Assembly: GCA_905221605.1 (NCBI GenBank)
Contig: CAJNDS010002620.1
Location: 124,001-188,000 of the forward strand
DNA: 64,000 nt
Reading direction: 5' to 3'
Origin: Symbiodinium natans
Lineage: Eukaryota; Sar; Dinophyceae; Suessiales; Symbiodiniaceae
The position numbers were made by a program, and so were the translations under genes. Below, in pieces: positions 62,253 through 64,000 of this stretch; the first letter of the stretch is position 1, and each line of letters starts with the position of its first letter. The notes under the pieces are model-generated. The model was not told where the DNA came from and did no database searches. It was given only the letters and a program-made list of their open reading frames with translations.

Positions 62253-62952
62253 TTATTTGGCGAGCCGCGCAGCAACCTCGCCCTGGAGGCTGCGAAGGCA
62301 CTCCATCACGTTGTTGCACTTCATGCCTTGGAAGTTACGTGGCAAGGTTCGGGAAGAGACGATCGGCGTAGATTGATTCTGACGGGGGGAAGGACCGGCC
62401 GCTACAACCATGATGACATGCCATGAAGAAGGCTCCTGGCTAGCTTTTTTTTTCTGAGAATGCTCGTATGGTACGCAGTCGTTTTTGTGGCCAGCGGGCA
62501 GTATTGCTGAAGCAGCGTTGCCCAGTCCACTGCTTATGAGCGGCTTGTGCGGGTCGCATGGGCTTTCCCCCGTCATGAGAGCCATCGCTCGCTTGTGACC
62601 CAGGACTGAATGCTGTCGCCGACTGTCGCGCTCGCCACCAGATTTGTCCGGGAAACCCAGGCCAACAACCGTAACGAAAGTTTAAGACCGGTAGTTTTTG
62701 TGTTGCAGAAACCCTTTGGAAGGGTGCCCGAGCTGGAATGTTAACTTCTACCTGGCGTCCTGAAGCCCAATGAAGTCCTGTTACTCTTGTCAGGCGTCTG
62801 GCAAGCTTCAAATCATTGCCCGGTTCTTTCGAGCCCTCTGAACACGACGTGTCATGGGAAGCTTCGGGCCCTTGAGCTCCGTGTGGTCCCAGGCGCACTC
62901 CCAGCTGCCAGCGTCGCGCGCTTCCAAGAGCAAGTCGGCCTGGGGGCTGCAA
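62253..62952 (-). CDS. Unrecognised gene, two exons
   Basis: Minus 62952 to about 62590: PGNDLKLARRLTRVTGLHWA, then VLNFRYGCWPGFPGQIWWRA and SATAFSPGSQASDGSHDG. Then 62585-62253 in another frame: MALMTGESPCDPHKPLISSG, QEPSSWHVIMVVAAGPSPRQ and GMKCNNVMECLRSLQGEVAA, ending RLAK and a stop. One of the better unknown coding regions; no domain recognised. Confidence 0.55.
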
Positions 62953-63034
62953 GCGTCGAGGCTTTTAAAGGCTTGGAGGGGTTCAGGACAGGATGGCGAA
63001 TGAGAGCCCGTCGTTCCCAATACGCCCTAATACC

Positions 63035-63130
63035 ACAAACCCCCAACCCTAAACCCTAGAACCTGAACCCCCAAACCCTAAACATGAACCCTGAACCCCA
63101 AATTTCTCAACCCGAAGCCCCAAACCAGCC
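63035..63130. repeat. Degenerate telomere-like DNA
   Basis: ACCCTAAACC units mixed with AACCCCCAAACCC and AACATGAACCC variants. Confidence 0.7.
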
Positions 63131-63286
63131 TTGTCTGCAGCCGCATCCAGACGCGGCAGCCTTTGCGCCTGGTAGTAAAACACCCGTGGCTTGACGGCCC
63201 CATCCCATATTAGTTGGGGTCTATGGTTTAGGTTTAGGTCCGGCTTAGAGTTCTAGAGCATACCGAAACCTACAAAGCCCCCAACA

Positions 63287-63568
63287 ATGTCAAAGTTGAA
63301 AGATCATCCACAGCTTGCGGAGCACCCGCTTGACTTCGGGAGGGTTTGGGCGCTAGCGTCAACTAGAAAATGTGCGGTTTGTGCACCAGCGCAGACAGCC
63401 ATGAAGGATACCGAGGCAGCCATTTTAGCACGCTTCAGCGCCGTTGAGATGGGGAGTTTTACTCTGCAGTCATGCCCTCAGCGCTGGCAAAGCCTTGACA
63501 CCGTAGAGTTGCAACCCCACGGCTTCCTAGGCTCCATACATATGCAACACCAAAAGAGACGAACGTGA
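63287..63568 (+). CDS. Possible plus-strand ORF, 93 codons
   Basis: Plus frame from ATG: MSKLKDHPQLAEHPLDFGRV, then CAVCAPAQTAMKDTEAAILA and FTLQSCPQRWQSLDTVELQP to a stop just before a GAC-triplet tract. Good texture. A second plus frame 63732-63965 (LPHARCVLVQDTAGAKALHV, stop) may be a following exon. The minus strand is also open across 63478-63909, so the strand is not settled. Confidence 0.4.
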   Translation: MSKLKDHPQLAEHPLDFGRVWALASTRKCAVCAPAQTAMKDTEAAILARFSAVEMGSFTLQSCPQRWQSLDTVELQPHGFLGSIHMQHQKRRT

Positions 63569-63720
63569 TGACGACGAGGACGAGGACGAGGACGCGGACG
63601 AGGACGAGGACGAGTTCGAACGAGCACTTCTACCACCAACACTACCACCACCGCCACCACGACCACGACTACGACCGCGATCACGACCGACGACCGCGAC
63701 CATCTGGATGACAACATGAG
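63565..63720. repeat. GACGAG/CACCAC/GACCGC triplet tract
   Basis: GACGAGGACGAGGACG repeats followed by ACCACC and CGACCGCGA-type repeats; poly-Arg/Pro and poly-Val frames here are repeat artefacts. Confidence 0.9.
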
Positions 63721-64000
63721 GAGTGGACTAAATGCTTGCCGGATGCCTCTGGAGAGCTCTCGAGGAAGGCAAGGCGGCGCTCCAGTGCATCCAGTCTTCG
63801 ACTCACAGCGTCCATGGCCCCTACGACCCCAAACCCCCAAGCCCTGACAGTAGAGGTTTACCACATGCAAGATGCGTTTTAGTTCAAGACACTGCTGGCG
63901 CCAAGGCACTTCATGTCAGCTTTGATTCCTTCAGCTGCGGGCTCGAAGGTATATCTGAAGACTAGAAACTGCATAAGACATCCAACTTGACGCAGTCGGA

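Overview
The window looks like nuclear DNA of a dinoflagellate (Symbiodiniaceae/Suessiales type), though the taxon is inferred. It has dozens of interstitial arrays of the Arabidopsis-type telomere repeat TTTAGGG/CCCTAAA, many microsatellites and foldback elements. Its genes are split into small exons with GT, GC or GA donors at AG acceptors, one intron looks like an inserted transposon (introner), and a degenerate spliced-leader match lies 5' of the one long intronless gene. No rRNA, tRNA, CRISPR array or bacterial operon was seen.

Four genes can be recognised, all on the minus strand. (1) At 9.9-11.8 kb is an AhpD/carboxymuconolactone-decarboxylase-like peroxidase-related gene. An in-frame TGA replaces the second cysteine of the CxxC...H active-site motif, and a SECIS-like hairpin lies about 70 nt after the stop, so I read it as a selenoprotein. 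Its main intron is a 99-nt AT-rich insert with terminal inverted repeats and a 4-bp target duplication. (2) At 27.4-28.8 kb is an intronless 454-residue protein made of two fused aquaporin domains with four NPA motifs. (3) At 53.1-54.3 kb is a SAM-dependent methyltransferase of the Methyltransf_16/METTL21 type in at least four exons. (4) At 56.8-57.6 kb is a TPR co-chaperone-like gene whose introns carry a 10-bp satellite and a variant telomere repeat.

The rest holds many exon-sized coding stretches of unknown family, recognised by open frame, amino-acid texture and sometimes splice signals. Most read best on the minus strand, suggesting a largely unidirectional gene array; a few (38.2-38.8, 45.0-45.6, 63.3-64.0 kb) read better on the plus strand. 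These are partial calls and exon ends are approximate. Telomere-like arrays lie mainly between exons, probably in introns.

Mobile and repeated DNA includes a 936-bp element with 245-bp inverted repeats at 18.87-19.80 kb that abuts a coding exon, a small MITE family (13.6 and 25.1 kb), a 27-bp perfect inverted repeat at 21.0 kb, a dispersed minisatellite (0.02 and 24.8 kb), a 235-bp telomere-like array at 42.5 kb, a roughly 465-bp triplet array at 25.2-25.7 kb and long AT-rich tracts.
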